From Trematomus loennbergii (taxonomy: Eukaryota > Chordata > Actinopteri > Perciformes > Nototheniidae), in assembly GCA_012861695.1 (NCBI GenBank), contig JAAOOA010000399.1:10059647-10123646 (forward strand): a stretch of DNA of 64,000 nt, read 5' to 3'. The stretch's first letter is position 1; each line of letters begins with the position of its first letter. This document shows positions 1-18,514 of this stretch, one piece after another. The notes under the pieces were generated by a model. That model did no database searches. It was not told where the DNA came from and saw only the letters and a list, made by a program, of their open reading frames with translations. The translations under genes were made by a program, and so were the position numbers.

Positions 1-680
1 CATTCACAACTCTATCAGGATATAAATTAGACCGAACTCTAAACCTCTGGCAGCAGCCTGTACTCTCATTCGCCCGAAACAGCAGAATGACCCATTTCAT
101 GACAAAACCCACTCTTGTACATTGAAGCATTTTATAATTTTACCAGTTTCAGAGATAGATAGTTCCAGCGATATATATATTTTAGAGAGATGTCACAAGA
201 AATGGAATCTCAAATACACACTGTTTCTCTAACTCAGAGTAGCAGAATGTTCCTTATCTATGAGCAGCATCCTATCTGTCTGAATTACAGAAACATCATG
301 TGACGTTTGTACTTTTGAAGACTCAACTTGCTTAATTTGCAATTCTGTTGTCCCAAGTGGCAGTGAGAGATAACAGTTTTGAATTGCTTTATTACTCAGC
401 AATGGGGTTCTCTCAAAACTAAACTCCATATTTTATTTTCTGATGAGGCTGGCTATGCAATCATTCCAATGGCAGCTATATTTAGCTGTTGGTGAGGCCA
501 GCCCTCTATAGACAGACATAGTCGAAGTTTGCATTCATCACTTGGATCCTGGATCTGAGAACATTTCTCACCAGTGAGGATGTGTGGATCCCTATTCAAG
601 TACAGGCAGCATACAACACACATGAAATTCTGAACTAATGCACTAAGGGATTTAGGCCTACAGATAATATTTCATAATGT
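1..680. other. Unassigned intergenic DNA
   Basis: AT-rich unique-looking sequence. The short open frame at 229-429 on the minus strand has no recognisable domain. Nothing supported. Confidence 0.5.
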
Positions 681-743
681 AAAGCGTCTTTGGGTCCAAG
701 AAAAGCGCTATATAAATAGAATTTATTGTTATTATTATTATTA
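681..743 (+). repeat. 3' tail of a LINE/SINE (L2-like) retroelement
   Basis: The motif AAGCGTCTTTGGGT, then AAAAGCGCTATATAAAT and a run of TTA/ATT units is the 3' end shared by many fish L2-clade LINEs and the SINEs that borrow their tails. Only the tail is seen, so the copy is 5'-truncated. Confidence 0.6.
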
Positions 744-2734
744 GATAACATGCAGCCTCACTTTCAGGACAATGTGTCCCTTTTTCCATATAGCCTACAG
801 AAACATGCATCATTAATTAACTATAGCCAGTTTTGTTCAGCAGCTCTTCCAAAATTATTACTGAGACTTAGGCACGCAGAAACGGCAGGATACTAAATTG
901 GAAAAACAAATCTACATTGTATCCTTTTATCACGTTCAGAAAAACGAAAGAAAGAAGAATAGATCTACGATTTGCTAAAATTATCAATAGGGATTTTGTT
1001 GTAAAAAGCTTAAATTATATTGAGTCCAGCCCCCTCAAGACCCCCCTTCCCTAGCTAATGCTTACAGAAAGACAGCGACAGCCCCAATTCATAAAATAGA
1101 TTAAATCACGGGTTTACTTTTACATGGAGCGTCTAGCCAGCTTTATTGCTCTTTGAGACATGTTGCTGATTGAAGGGTACATTCAGGACACACTCTTAGA
1201 AGAGGAGTCCTAATGCATGGAGAGTGTATGAGCAGCTGTGTGCCATACAGGACAGAGGAGGAGGATAGTGAGAGGATAAAGGGAGGGGAAGCAGGTGGGG
1301 TGGACGGGGTGGAGGAGGAGACTGCTGCCAGGAGGGCAGGCTTGGCTCTCCTTTGGAGGGAACAGAAGGAAGAAAGAAAGTCTCTTAGGCATTCGTAATT
1401 TCTGTCTACCAATTTATCCGTCCCTGCCTTTTGCTTCTCCCCCGTTCATACTGCATCTGGACTCACGCTTTTTCTGTTTTGTTTCCCCTTTTCAACACCA
1501 CTGATTTCTAACGTTGCCCTTTCTTCTCCTTCCTGTGCAGGCTCTATATGTCCTCTAGACTTTCATACTTTGTCTTTCATGCCTTTCATGGTTCTGTATC
1601 TCTCCTCTGCACCTTCTCTCCACTTTTGCCTCTTTGTGTGTGTTTTAACCATCTTCTCGCTGCATGCTCCATCTTTTCACAGGGAAAGAGCTTGGCGTGA
1701 GATCTGTGCCAGTGCAGTCTAGATTGTGCCACCCTACCGAGAGAGTGGGTGTCAAACACAGACATCGGCACAGCTTGCCAGTGAGATGGCACCGCATTGA
1801 AGCCAATGGCTGCAGAGAAACATGAATATATGTCTGCTGCCACCCACTCACCGTGCACCTGATCCCTTTGGTTCACTTAAATCTGAAAGAATAACTTCAT
1901 TTTAAATAAAACCTTCTGATGTTCCATCCTTATTTCTGCCACAGAAACAGTAGGAGATGTCAGACTTATCTGTTTCTCAACTTAATACTGCCCTTTGCAC
2001 CAGCTGGGAATCCACACTCACTACAGTTGCCAACCTCTTCAAAAGAGCAAGGTGCAAACTTTTTCTGAGACACCTGAGAGCATTTGATTTAAAAAAGAAA
2101 AGAAAAAAGAATCCGATTCACTGGAATATTCTTTTATGTAATCTATACCAACCCAGATCTGATCAGTCTCCAACTGGGTGCAGAGCTGCTGTGCACAGAG
2201 ACAGCTTTTTATTCATAGCTCACTTTTTGTATTCTATATCGAGCGTTATTGTGGGATGCAACCAAAGACCTCGCTCAAACACAAGAAAACTTCAGGTAAC
2301 TCAAAAACCAAAATACATGCATTAGCGCCCTTATTAGCAGGCAAAATTCACAACACATTTGAAATTGTCAACACAGAGGGAACTTGTTAAATGTTGGAGT
2401 TGCAGTTCAGGAGTTTGTGTGACAACAAATGTGAAAACTTAGAGAAAACAGAGGGTAGAGAGTGCATCAGAGGTGTGAATTATGAAAGAGCAGACAACGT
2501 GAATGACAGGGGAGCGATGAGAGATTTGAGGTGGGTGAGAAAGACTTGAGAAGAACTCGAGTCGTATGCCAACACATTAACAAAAGCACTGACTGCAGGG
2601 AATGATGCAACAAAAACAAGAGGAACTTTGGGCAGACGGTAATGCTGATGTTTATGATGTGAAATCTATTCATTGTGACTAAAACTTTTTTAGGAATGTG
2701 ATCAACACATGTAGAAACAGATCAAGCAGCAAGT
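744..2734. other. Intergenic DNA without supported gene
   Basis: Open frames between 1143 and 2390 overlap on both strands and show only low-complexity Ser/Pro or Lys/Glu composition. A purine-rich stretch lies at about 1245-1385 and a pyrimidine-rich one follows at 1400-1640. No element boundaries were identified. Confidence 0.4.
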
Positions 2735-2738
2735 TTAA

Positions 2739-3410
2739 AGTGGACCTATTATGCTATATTGGAAAAATATATTGTCGGGCCATACCTATACAAAACATGT
2801 CTGTGAAGTTTTTTGCTTAAAATACCAAACAGTTCACTCATTGTAGCCATGCCTCATACTGCTCATACCCCTCTTTGCAGCCCTGTTAGAGAAACGCGGA
2901 TTTTGGGTCCTTAGGAGGCGGAGCTAATGCCTGATCAGAATTCTACCGGAGATAAAGTTAAATTCCGCTGTGATAAAACGCCATCCTGTTCTAAACCACA
3001 TCAAGGATTATTTCTGAAACAGTATGGAGCTCAAATGCTTTTTCTCTTGCGGGTTTATCACAAGGTGAGTTCCTTTTTTTTTTCCTGCTTTTTAAACACA
3101 TGTGCTCTCCAGTACAGGTTAGCTCTGAGTGTTAGCGAGGTTTGCTAATGTAAACAAAGACGAGATTACGTCCAAAACACGTCAGGCATTGTTTCTGATA
3201 GCAATTTTCTGTGGGTCCGCTGCCGATTTGACGTCAGATCGGCAGCAAATCTGTGTCCGCTCGTTGTAACCCCGTTTTTAAAAGATTTGGGTACGGAGGA
3301 AAAGAGAGAGGGTTTTATTTTCTGACGCTGCGTGAGTTCCCCGACGCACCGGGGACACATATTTATGTATAAAAGACATCACAAAGTGCATTTTGCATGA
3401 TAGGTCCCCT
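2739..3410. mobile_element. TTAA-flanked MITE, copy 1 (672 bp)
   Basis: The left end AGTGGACCTATTATGC and the right end, read in reverse, AGGGGACCTATCATGC, form terminal inverted repeats. TTAA lies on both sides (2735-2738 and 3411-3414), as for piggyBac-type target duplication. There is no transposase. The right third matches the element at 12602-13087, including a segment ending ACCGGGGACACATATT and TGTATAAAAGAC. Confidence 0.75.
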
Positions 3411-3414
3411 TTAA

Positions 3415-7273
<3,859 letters not shown>

Positions 7274-7279
7274 TCTCAG

Positions 7280-8074
7280 CCCATTTACACGGGAACGTTT
7301 GCGTTTCTGCACCGTATGCGTTTTCAAAAAAGTCTTCCGTTCACACGTATTCGATTTATTTAACGTGTCCGTTCACACGAGACCGCTGGAAACGCTGTAG
7401 TACATATGCCGTGCCTGTAAGTGGCGCTGCTGCCGCCACAAAATACACCAAAAGCAGCGAAGAAGACCCCGGAGCATGGTTGCTATGGTTGTCCTTCTGT
7501 TTATTCTCCGCGGTGGACGGCGTGTGCTCCTGCTGTATATCTCTCCGGTAGTCCACCAGCAGATGAAAAACACCCACCTCTCCGCCTCTTCCAAGGGACG
7601 AGGGAACCGTGCGGCAGAGTTTCCGTTAACATTTTTTTTCGCCGGTCAACATGTCCGTTAAAGTTTAAATCTTCCGTACAAAATTTAAAAAGTGCCGGTC
7701 AGAGGTCTTCTTTGTTATTTATTGAGCTTTAAAACAAATTGATAACGACTCTGTATAATAATATAAGAATAATAAACGGAGCCTCTCTTTTCCTCCCCCT
7801 CTTCTGACAGCCCAGCAGCTGATCTCTGAGCAGGAGACGTGAGGAGAGGGAGACGTGGGGAGAGGGAGGCGGGGCTATTTCATCGTTATCAGAAAATGAT
7901 CGTATAGGAGCCGTTTGACCCCCCAGAGCGTTCTGTTTGCAGATCTATCCACCTTGGGACCCGTTATCGTTTGCGGGGTCCGTTTCTATCGTTTTGTTAC
8001 CTCGTGTAAACGAAAGGGCTATACGCAAGAGAAACTATGCGGATACAACCCGTTTCGTCCTCGTGTAAACGGGG
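7280..8074. mobile_element. Non-autonomous hAT-like DNA transposon (795 bp)
   Basis: The left end is CCCATTTACACGGGAACG and the right end, reversed, is CCCCGTTTACACGAGGACG, giving imperfect inverted termini. Both ends are bordered by TCTCAG (7274-7279 and 8075-8080), which may be part of an 8 bp target duplication. Several internal copies of TTCACACG or TGTAAACG motifs occur. No transposase frame is present; it is a MITE-type copy. Confidence 0.7.
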
Positions 8075-8248
8075 TCTCAGTCCCTCAGTGCTCCTCACAT
8101 CCACTGAGCTGAAGGAGACTCTGCAGTCACATCAGGGATTATGTCGGAAACAGAAAAAGGAATTTAAAAGTTACTCACTGAATCCAAAAAACATCACTGG
8201 TGGATCCACCAGGAGGATTTACTTTACAGATCAAAAGTACATGGAAAA

Positions 8249-8342
8249 CAGTGGTGTAAAGTAACTAAGTAGAGTTACTCAAGTACTATACTTAAGTAGC
8301 ATTTTGGGATACTTGTACTTTACTTGAGTATTCCAATATTTA
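8249..8342. mobile_element. Fragment of a fish hAT-type element
   Basis: The segment begins CAGTGGTGTAAAGTAACTAA and contains ACTCAAGTAC and TACTTGTACTTTACTTGAGTA, the characteristic start of a very common teleost non-autonomous element. No opposite end was found, so it is truncated. Confidence 0.6.
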
Positions 8343-8990
8343 GTTTCTGATTCTGATATGAACATTTTACATTTGACTTACACAAACTCATTAGAAGTCA
8401 GCCCATTGGATATGAAGGTCTTTGGGAGCTAAGGGAGCAGGAAAGTGTACATGAGTTTCCTGCCCACCTGTCGTGTTCTGCTCCCCCGCTGAACAAAGAC
8501 CCCCTGCGTGGCACACCTGCAGTATCTTCATAAAAGCTCTCGAACTAAAAGATTCAGTGTGTGGGAGTGTGACAGAGAGAGAGGGAGAGGGAGACTTTGG
8601 CCCGGATTGTTTCCTCTGCACATCATCGCTGCTCGCTCAGATCTCAGAAAACAAAGGAGAAGAGAGAGGGAAGGCACTTGAGCTAATAATGTGCAGCCTT
8701 TTCTGTGCACAAACTGTGAATCTTTTGAAAACTGATCAAAACTAAAAGAACACTAGAGATCAAAACTCCAGTGCATTTAGTAGGGCGCATCTCACAGGGA
8801 TTGTCACATTAACATTATTGTAATATGAAAAGTGGAAACGTGTCATTGCAGAAACACTGAACTCGACTTTAAAAATGGGTGTGGCTGCTCCTCTGAAATG
8901 GTAACATGAGTTATTCGGAGCGGAGTACAATCCCTTGTTATTACATGGACTATTTTGTTCAATGATTTAAGATACTCGTGAATTTCCAAT
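8343..8990. other. Intergenic DNA
   Basis: Unique-looking sequence with a short GAGAGGGAGAGGGAGA stretch near 8575-8595. No gene supported. Confidence 0.4.
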
Positions 8991-8995
8991 GTCAG

Positions 8996-9560
8996 CCTGT
9001 ATGACAGCTTGTTCTCTTTCCCTCTTATCTGCATCGCCTTCCAAAGCTTTTTTCACCCCACGTTCCTCATTCAATAGTAATTCTCTCTTTCTCTCCTACT
9101 CTTCTCCTCCTCCCTACATGCTCATCTTTTCGCTTGTCACTTTCCCTTCATGTCAATTACTCCATTTCTCCTTCCTCTGCCACTGCTCCCCCTCTCGAAC
9201 ACCTTCTCCATTCGCATCCCACTATTTTGTCATCCCTCCTTCTCATCCTCCTACTTTTCTTTTAATTCCACATGCTTTTGTCTCCCCTTTCTCATCTATT
9301 TACTTCATTGACACTTCATTTCTGTCATGTGCTTTCATCCATCATGCTGCTCCATTTCGCCTTATCAGTTTTTTTGCATTCTCTCGCTTCTCCTAACATA
9401 CCAAATGATTTTCCTCTTCCTGCAGGACGTTCCTTCCTTCTACCTGCTTGGCCTTTCTTCCTCCTCCTTGTTCTTTGCTTCATCCCACACATTCTTCTAT
9501 CTCTCCAACATGCAGCATCTTCTCTCCTTCTCCTTCTATATTCATCGCAGCAATGAGTGA
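8996..9560. repeat. Long pyrimidine-rich tract
   Basis: Over 500 bp in which C and T dominate the plus strand, without a strict unit. The Ser/Phe/Leu-rich open frames in it are composition artefacts. Confidence 0.7.
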
Positions 9561-9792
9561 GTGACCTGAATCTGTCTCTTTGCATTACGACCCCTCCCTT
9601 CAGCAGCTCAGGAACACCTCCGAAAACAAATAGTGCTGCTGCCACCTTGGCTTTAGTGCCCTCTTCTGTGTGTATGACTGTATGTGTGTGTAAGTGAACC
9701 TGAAGTGTTAAGGAAGACGGCTCTGTGTGCTAGTACTACAAGTGCACCGGACTTGGCTGTGCCTCATGTATGTGGGAGTCAGTTTATTGGAG

Positions 9793-11677
<1,885 letters not shown>

Positions 11678-11679
11678 TG

Positions 11680-11769
<90 letters not shown>

Positions 11770-11792
11770 GTGTGTGTGTGGTGTGTGTGTGT

Positions 11793-11869
<77 letters not shown>

Positions 11870-11892
11870 TGTGTGAGTGTGTGTGAGAGTGT
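11678..11892. repeat. (TG)n microsatellite with several interruptions
   Basis: About 215 bp of TG units broken by GG or TT and ending in TGAGTGTGTGAG variants, which suggests an old degenerating edge. Confidence 0.96.
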
Positions 11893-12597
11893 CAACAGAA
11901 GCAGTGACCCTGGACAGGATTGTAGAGTTGGTGCAGTCTAATGGGCCGTGGCTGAGGCAGTGGCCCGGTCGGTGAGTGCTTTGCTTTAGGTAGCATCAAG
12001 GAGGCCTCAGCCACTCAAGACATGCTGTGAATTCACACAGTCACAACTCAACATGCTACATCAGGCACACCGTAGGAAAAGTTGTGCTACTTTCCCCAGC
12101 ATTGCCGTTGAAAGATATTGTAAGCTCTATATGTTAAACGGCAGTGGATGCATTCAATGATGAATGTCAGACTTTGAATATGGGTGATGTAAAAATTGGA
12201 CGTCAAAACGTACCTGTCTATTTAGTCTGAGTAACAAAGGGAGACTGCAGAATGTCCAATCCCTAATTTAAGACCCCACAGATCCACTTCAAACTCATTT
12301 AAGATGTCAGACCAAATTCATTTTAGCCGTCAAGTCTCATCAGTAGCAGACCATTTTGACACACAAGAATAACACAGCATAGCTGGACTCAACAGAAATT
12401 GGTAAAACTGCAGCAAAATTATCATCACCTCATCACAAACACTAAAAACATTTGTATGTAAGTATATATATGTATAGTTAACAGAGAAAAAATAATTTCT
12501 CTGCTATGGAGTCTTATGTGTTTGAGTGTAAAACAAAAGGCTTGTATTACAGAGAGAATGGCAGCATGAATTGATGGGATGCTTTTTACACGATGAC
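11893..12597. other. Intergenic DNA
   Basis: Unique sequence; nothing recognised. Confidence 0.4.
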
Positions 12598-12601
12598 TTA
12601 A

Positions 12602-13087
12602 AGTGGACCTATCATGCTATATTTGAATAATATAGTGTAGGACCATACCTATATAAGGCATATTTATACTTTTTTTTTCCAAAATACCAAACAGATCATG
12701 CATTTTAGCCATGCCTCATTTTGCTCAATTTGAAAAAAGTTAGCTCTGTTTTTGCAAGGGCAGATTCAGTGAGAACAGCACCATCTACAGGCCTGGCATA
12801 TGTACTACAGCGTCTCCAGCGCTTTCGAACGGCAATGGCCGTGGCTGTGCCCTCCTGATTGGTGGAGTTGGCCCAATAGCCGTAGCGCCACTGTCCTGAC
12901 GTCAGGACAGTGTTCAAATCTGGATCAGTTTTTCAGATCCGTTGCAGCCCCTTTTTTAGAGATTTGGGTATGGAGGAAAATAGAGAGGGTTGTGTTTTCT
13001 GACACTTGGTGAGTTTCCTGGAACACCGGGGACACATATTCATGTATAAAAGACGTACAAAAGTGCATTTTGCATGATAGGTCCCCT
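12602..13087. mobile_element. TTAA-flanked MITE, copy 2 (486 bp)
   Basis: Same family and orientation as 2739-3410: left end AGTGGACCTATCATGC, right end reversed AGGGGACCTATCATGC, flanked by TTAA at 12598-12601 and 13088-13091. The middle differs from copy 1 and contains a segment (about 12783-12830) also present, inverted, in the hAT-like element at 7280-8074. Confidence 0.75.
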
Positions 13088-13091
13088 TTAA

Positions 13092-16000
13092 TTATCTGCA
13101 CTTTTCTAGTCACATTCACTCCACCACTATGAGCTCACCACAGAATACGTTTGAGGAACTTCAAGTGCTCATTTCACAGGATCTTTGAGGAATGACAGAA
13201 TATAAACCCTTCTTACAGCAGACATGTTGAACTGTCCAACATAGGTGCAGCTAAGAACATTAAAGATGGCTGCCTCTCATTCAGGGTGTTCTACTTACAG
13301 CGCAGTAAGCAGTGCATGCTCTCACTGGCGCGGCACGCTGACACATTTAAATCTCCAGCGCCTTTGTTAATGTTATTAGCTCCACCTGTGCTTCCCTGCT
13401 GTGACACGTCAGACATCTGCACTTAGATGGGGGTAAAGCTAAGGAGCGTAACAAAAGCCTGAGCAGCACAGATATGCAGGATATATAATAAACTGTGACA
13501 TTCAGGGCATGATATCAAGCAAGAAAATTATCCCTAATCCTGATGATGAAAATAGCTCACTGTGGCATCATGTTGCAGGTCGCTCCTCATCTCTGTACCG
13601 TGACAGTCCAGTCATCGATCTGGCTGAGGACGCTGGCTTCGATTAGAGCTCAGGTGGAGGAAGCGATGGTTGGGGCGGCAGAGATTGAGGAAAAGTCTGA
13701 TATGATGACTGCCTCATCTTGACAACACCTCCCTTGAGTCCAGCTCCTTTCACCTCCTTCCACTGCTCCTTCCTATTTCCCCCTTCCACTCCTGGCCCCA
13801 CAGGACTCAGTGGAGCGATAGACAGAAACGGAGCCCAGTCACCTCCACCTGGTTATTATCAGCCATGCACCTGCTGCCTCTTCCTCGCGCCGGCTCTCCT
13901 CTCCTGCTCCAACTCTTTCCTGTTTTAGGCTCCTCATCCTCACTCAACCCTGACTAATGGGGATATTTCATTTTAGATTTTTGGCAGCATATGCACATGG
14001 GTGTGCACTGAAGCTAATTCAAAGCTCAGTCTGGTTCTTCAGAATGTGATGGAGATTTTCTGTGTTTTCTTCGTCTCTTGCATGGTTTGTTTCTACATGA
14101 TGACACTGACATGACATATTGTCTATAAACCTCCTCCGCTGGAAGACAAAATGCTTCGCCTATGCGTAAAGTGCAATGTGCTAAACCAGTCGTTACCTTC
14201 GCCTTCAACTCTCTCCCAACAATCCCATGGTGACTCCAGTGTGACAGGTTACCATGACTACCTGACATTGAAGGCACCTCTCTATCCATCTGTGCTGCAG
14301 CAATTGCTTCCACCCACCCTGCACTAACCCTCCCTCTCTTCCTCTGGCTCCTTTCTATCACTTCTTCCCCCTGCAATACAAATGCTATTCATTCAGAGAA
14401 GAGAGGAGAAGGTCAAGGCAGGCAGCTCTTTGAAAGCGTCAGCTCCAGAAGAACTGAACTCAGCTGACAAATGCGGGAGAGAGCGAGCAACAAGCAACAG
14501 CGGCTATCAAAATTCATAACAAATGGAAAGGCACAACAATATGTGAACTGTGCCCTGTGAACTTCTCTCTTTGTTGCTTGGCTTTCCTTCTCTGTGTTGC
14601 AGTCGATTATTACGTATCAAAGTGCTCTACTGGATTCAAGGCCTTCCGACCTATATTGCATATTCTTTATTGTAACAACTACTGCTAGAAATTCAAAAAG
14701 AACTCAGACGCACTGCTGTGAAAGTGGATTTGAGAGTGCAACAAAGGATCAGGGGCATGATGAGATGAAGAGTACTTTATATCAAAGTTTACACTATTGT
14801 GATTCCTACACTTCTTTGCAGCATTTTTATTTTGTCAACCGGGTACATTATGTGTGTCAGTGAGCTAAACATGTGCAATCATTCCAAATAATTGTGCTGA
14901 AGATGAATAACACAGAAGTCTCTTTTGGTAGAGAGTAAAGTCATTTTATGTACTCTCTGCACAAGCTGATATATGAGCTACCAGGGAATACACACTGTAC
15001 CGTCCCCGCTACAGTACATAAAAGCACATCTGAACATTCAGCATGGCTGCTTGGTACACTAGCTGATCTTTATTATATCATGCAGTAATTCAAGCAGCAA
15101 TTTGCAGAGTAGCTTACTGGAAAAGAACCTCAGTTTAGACAGACTGTCCCATTGACTAAGGTATCGGTAGTTTATAATTAAAATGCAGGAATATACAGAA
15201 CACTTTTGGACAAGTTCTTAAAAATTACAATTGTACTGTAAGTGCTGATTCCAGATAATGATTTTAAAGCAAGTCATTTGAAAGAAAACAAAAAATATGA
15301 TTGTCTTAGACTGAAACTGTTAAATTGAAGCTAAATCAGGATGAATAATCTAAGCATAGCTAAGAGGCAGTCCTCCGCCAAGGCTGTTTCAACAAGTAAG
15401 AAATTCAACATGCATTTACGACGTGATATAGATTAGCTACAAAGAGTAACAGGTTCTCCCTCGGCCAATGCAACACCCTTTCACCAATTTTACTTAAAAC
15501 AGATAGATTTGACAAAATACTGCTAACAGACAGACAAACAAACCAACAAACTAACTTCCACTGCAAAATAATGAAATACAGTAAAAATCTGCCAACCAAC
15601 ATATTGCTAATAAACATGTATTGTGCTTGTTCTGCAATAACAAAACTGTAACAATTGGCAACTTGTGGTTTTACAGGGAGCCACTGCTTGCTAAGCAGCT
15701 TAATGCTGAGCTCAGCAAATTGCCTCCTGGTTATAGCTTAATAATTAAGTAGACAGACTTAAGAATTGTATTTTATTTTCCATCTAACTCAAGGCAAAGA
15801 AGGGAATAAGTGTGTTCACCAAAATGTTGGACTTTCTTATAATGCATCAATATCTTAATGACACACCAACATTAATCAATAACATACATGGGTCGGAGGT
15901 TTATAAAGAAGTATTTACTGTGGATTCTGCTGTTATGCAACCTAAAGCTCAGTTAGAAAATATCCTTTGCTGTGGGTAATAAAGCATGGAGTGATGCCAT

Positions 16001-16199
16001 GAGATGCAGCAGCGGGACTCACACAGCCACCCTGAGCAGAAGCAACGTGCATTAATTAACCCTTTCTCTTATCAACCCTCAACAACCTGGTGGAGAACTG
16101 TACCAGCAGTTAAACCTCAATCTCAAGGTTGCATACACACGTGCTGTATATGTCAACTGCATACACCCACGCTCAAACACACACACACCCCCACACCTC
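13092..16199. other. Intergenic DNA with a possible conserved element at 13290-13440
   Basis: About 13290-13440 is GC-balanced, repeat-free and contains TTAATGTTATTAGC and CACCTG motifs; it has the look of a non-coding conserved block but that is impressionistic. The remainder to 16.2 kb is AT-rich unique DNA with no gene. Confidence 0.3.
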
Positions 16200-16560
16200 C
16201 ATCATGGCCTTATCCCCACGGTAAATTAATTGAGCTAATTAAGGGTCCTCGTGTCTGTTCCATTGCCAGGCAATGTCCGTGCCTTATCTCGATCCCACAA
16301 TGCACTTGATCACAAGCTGCTGTGTTTGAGACGTTCCCATGAAGGGATTAATTAATTAATGAGCGCCGGGTCGTTAAGACACACCGCATCCCTCTGACAT
16401 CAAAGTGACGCTGGTGAATGCACGGGAGGATAGCGGTTGTGTTTGGAAGCGAAGTGAAAAGGAGCATGTTCAGAAAACTCTGTTGATCACACATGAAAGA
16501 CCGACAGACAAGCTGAATGTGAGGGTCAAAGGGCAAAGCTTATAAATCTTTGAACGATTT
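16200..16560. other. Candidate conserved non-coding element
   Basis: Repeat-free block rich in homeodomain-type cores, including AATTAATTGAGCTAATTAAG and ATTAATTAATTAATGAG, embedded in higher-GC unique sequence. No long reading frame is credible. Conservation cannot be tested here. Confidence 0.3.
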
Positions 16561-17379
16561 AAGAAGCGTCTGGTATCTTCTGATACGTCAAAATTAGCAT
16601 TTATTATTTCTCTTAAAATTAATTATGAGTAAATGTTTCAAGCTGATTCACACACACGCCTCTGAATAAGAAACGAAATGTAAACATACTATTTTCCTTT
16701 CATTTAATTTCATCGGTTCTGTTTTGTTATCTTTGAAGACCATGCAATGCAATTTTATCTTTCTTGACGGCAACGCAACTAATTACCAAGCAGAGGAATA
16801 ACAGAGGGAATTATTCTACTTATTGTCTAAGGAACTGCTCTTTCAAGAGCCATTCAAATAATTGGGAGAAAAATAAGCAACTGGAAAATGTGTACATATC
16901 TATTTGACTTCTTTGTTGTGCCCCCTCAAAGCTTAATGCCACAATAGACCTAAAGAGATTCACTCTTCTCTCCAAGGAAAAGTATTGGCTTTCAAGTTCT
17001 GTTCACTGAAGCTGCAAGACACAATAAAAAAAATTTGCAGCCAAAGACACACATTTGAAGATCAAAGAGTGGCTCTATTGTGTGTGTGTGTGTGGTTGTG
17101 TTTGCATGTGTGTGTGTGTGAGAAAGAAAGAGAGAGAAAGAGCCACTGTGGACGGCAGCCATAACCATCAGCTGGTTGAGCCGTGATTAAATTGACTGAC
17201 GGTGTTTTGTGTGGGATGAACTTGACCTCTCTGACCTCCTGACTGCACACGAGCCATCCATGTGTGCACACACAGAGCTGATAATCAAATTCATGCATGT
17301 AAAAGAACTTCTGCACCCACACGAGCACAAAGATGCCAGCACACACATGCTCAGTTGATCTCTCCATCCTTGAGTGGAG
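16561..17379. other. Intergenic DNA with short TG repeat
   Basis: A degenerate TG repeat lies at about 17080-17120, followed by a GA-rich stretch. Nothing else supported. Confidence 0.4.
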
Positions 17380-18180
17380 GTGTGAGGGGTGGATGGGCTA
17401 ATCGGACAGACTCCTCTGGGTCCTGTGGGATGTGACCCATCACCTGGCAGGGAAGACAGGCGAATCAAACAGACCAACTCTCCCCATTCACAGCAGGGGG
17501 TCTCTTCGGGGAGCTAAGCATGTTTGTGTGCAGGCATCTGGGGAGGAAGGGAAGCTCAACGGTGACACTTGGAAGTTGAGTTCAGCCCATCATCGATTAG
17601 AATCATTCTGGCTCGAGGGGAAAATTGAGGAAATATATCAAATAAGAAACGGCTTCAAAAACCATCAGTCATGAGTGGCTTGCCTGCAGAATAGGTCCGG
17701 AAGATATTACAGATAACCTCTTTGAAAGCTCGGCAACGCTCCATATATATTGTCAACCCATGTGTGTTAATCAGACATCAGGAAGCTTCTGGTCAGTGGA
17801 GCAGGGAATGGATTTGTTCTGTTCCTGACAGGGAGACGCCGTCCATAATGGTTTCTACCTGTGGAGAAATTACCAAGCCAGTCAGAACAGAGGAACATCA
17901 ATCGGCGAACTTTCACTCCACCTCAGACGCAGAGACGCGGTGAAAGCTGCCCTTAAAATGCACTCACTGGTTTGGATGAGTTGCCTTGATTTTTTAAAGG
18001 ACATTCTAAATGTTTAATTGAACTGTGAAAAGTGTGTTAAGGATTAATGCAGGTAATAAATGAGGCAATATGGAGCCCAGGCAGGGATCTTTGCTGTCAT
18101 TAGTACATTGTGGCTTCCTGCAACCTGAGACATTAATAAAGACGGGTTAATGGGATTGAGAGCCTACCTAAGCCATAGAT
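17380..18180. other. Candidate conserved non-coding element
   Basis: About 800 bp of repeat-free, moderately GC-rich sequence with scattered TAAT and CATTAATAAAG motifs and no coding signal; frames at 17432-17674 and 17722-17943 lack any domain. Composition differs from the flanking AT-rich DNA. Confidence 0.3.
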
Positions 18181-18424
18181 GTGCTGTCTTGGGTTAACAG
18201 ATTTATGAAACATGTGTGAGACACTAATGGATTTAGTGTCTCACATGGACAACTGTTTTTGTTTTAACAGACTACTAGTTACAAGTTAAATGAAACATTA
18301 CAGGGACAGATAATCTGCAAAACAACCAAATTGTTGTTTATTAATCTTTCTACAAGTTACCCTGATGACAAGTACTAATCAGGCAAGAAATTATTGTTTT
18401 TATGTTTCATGTGGAACCTACTGT

Positions 18425-18514
18425 ACATGCAGGTCTCCCTTGAAAAAGAGATCAATGATCTCAAGGGATACACCTGGGTAAATAAAGGCTTGAAATGAAA
18501 TTCATTCATTCATT
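18425..18514 (+). repeat. 3' end of a LINE-type retrotransposon
   Basis: AGGTCTCCCTTGAAAAAGAG, a paired ATCTCAAGGG segment, then CACCTGGGTAAATAAAGGCTT and an (ATTC)n tail. This 3' terminus, with its small hairpin and tandem tail, is common in teleost non-LTR elements. The copy is heavily 5'-truncated. Confidence 0.55.

Noticed and set aside
8989..9645. Ser/Phe/Leu-rich frame of 135 codons that might be a membrane protein
   Set aside because: The apparent hydrophobicity follows from the C/T-rich DNA; the opposite strand is equally open and Arg/Lys-rich.
14026..14376. 116-codon minus-strand frame in the intergenic region
   Set aside because: Composition is unremarkable, there is no domain, and no splice or neighbour support.
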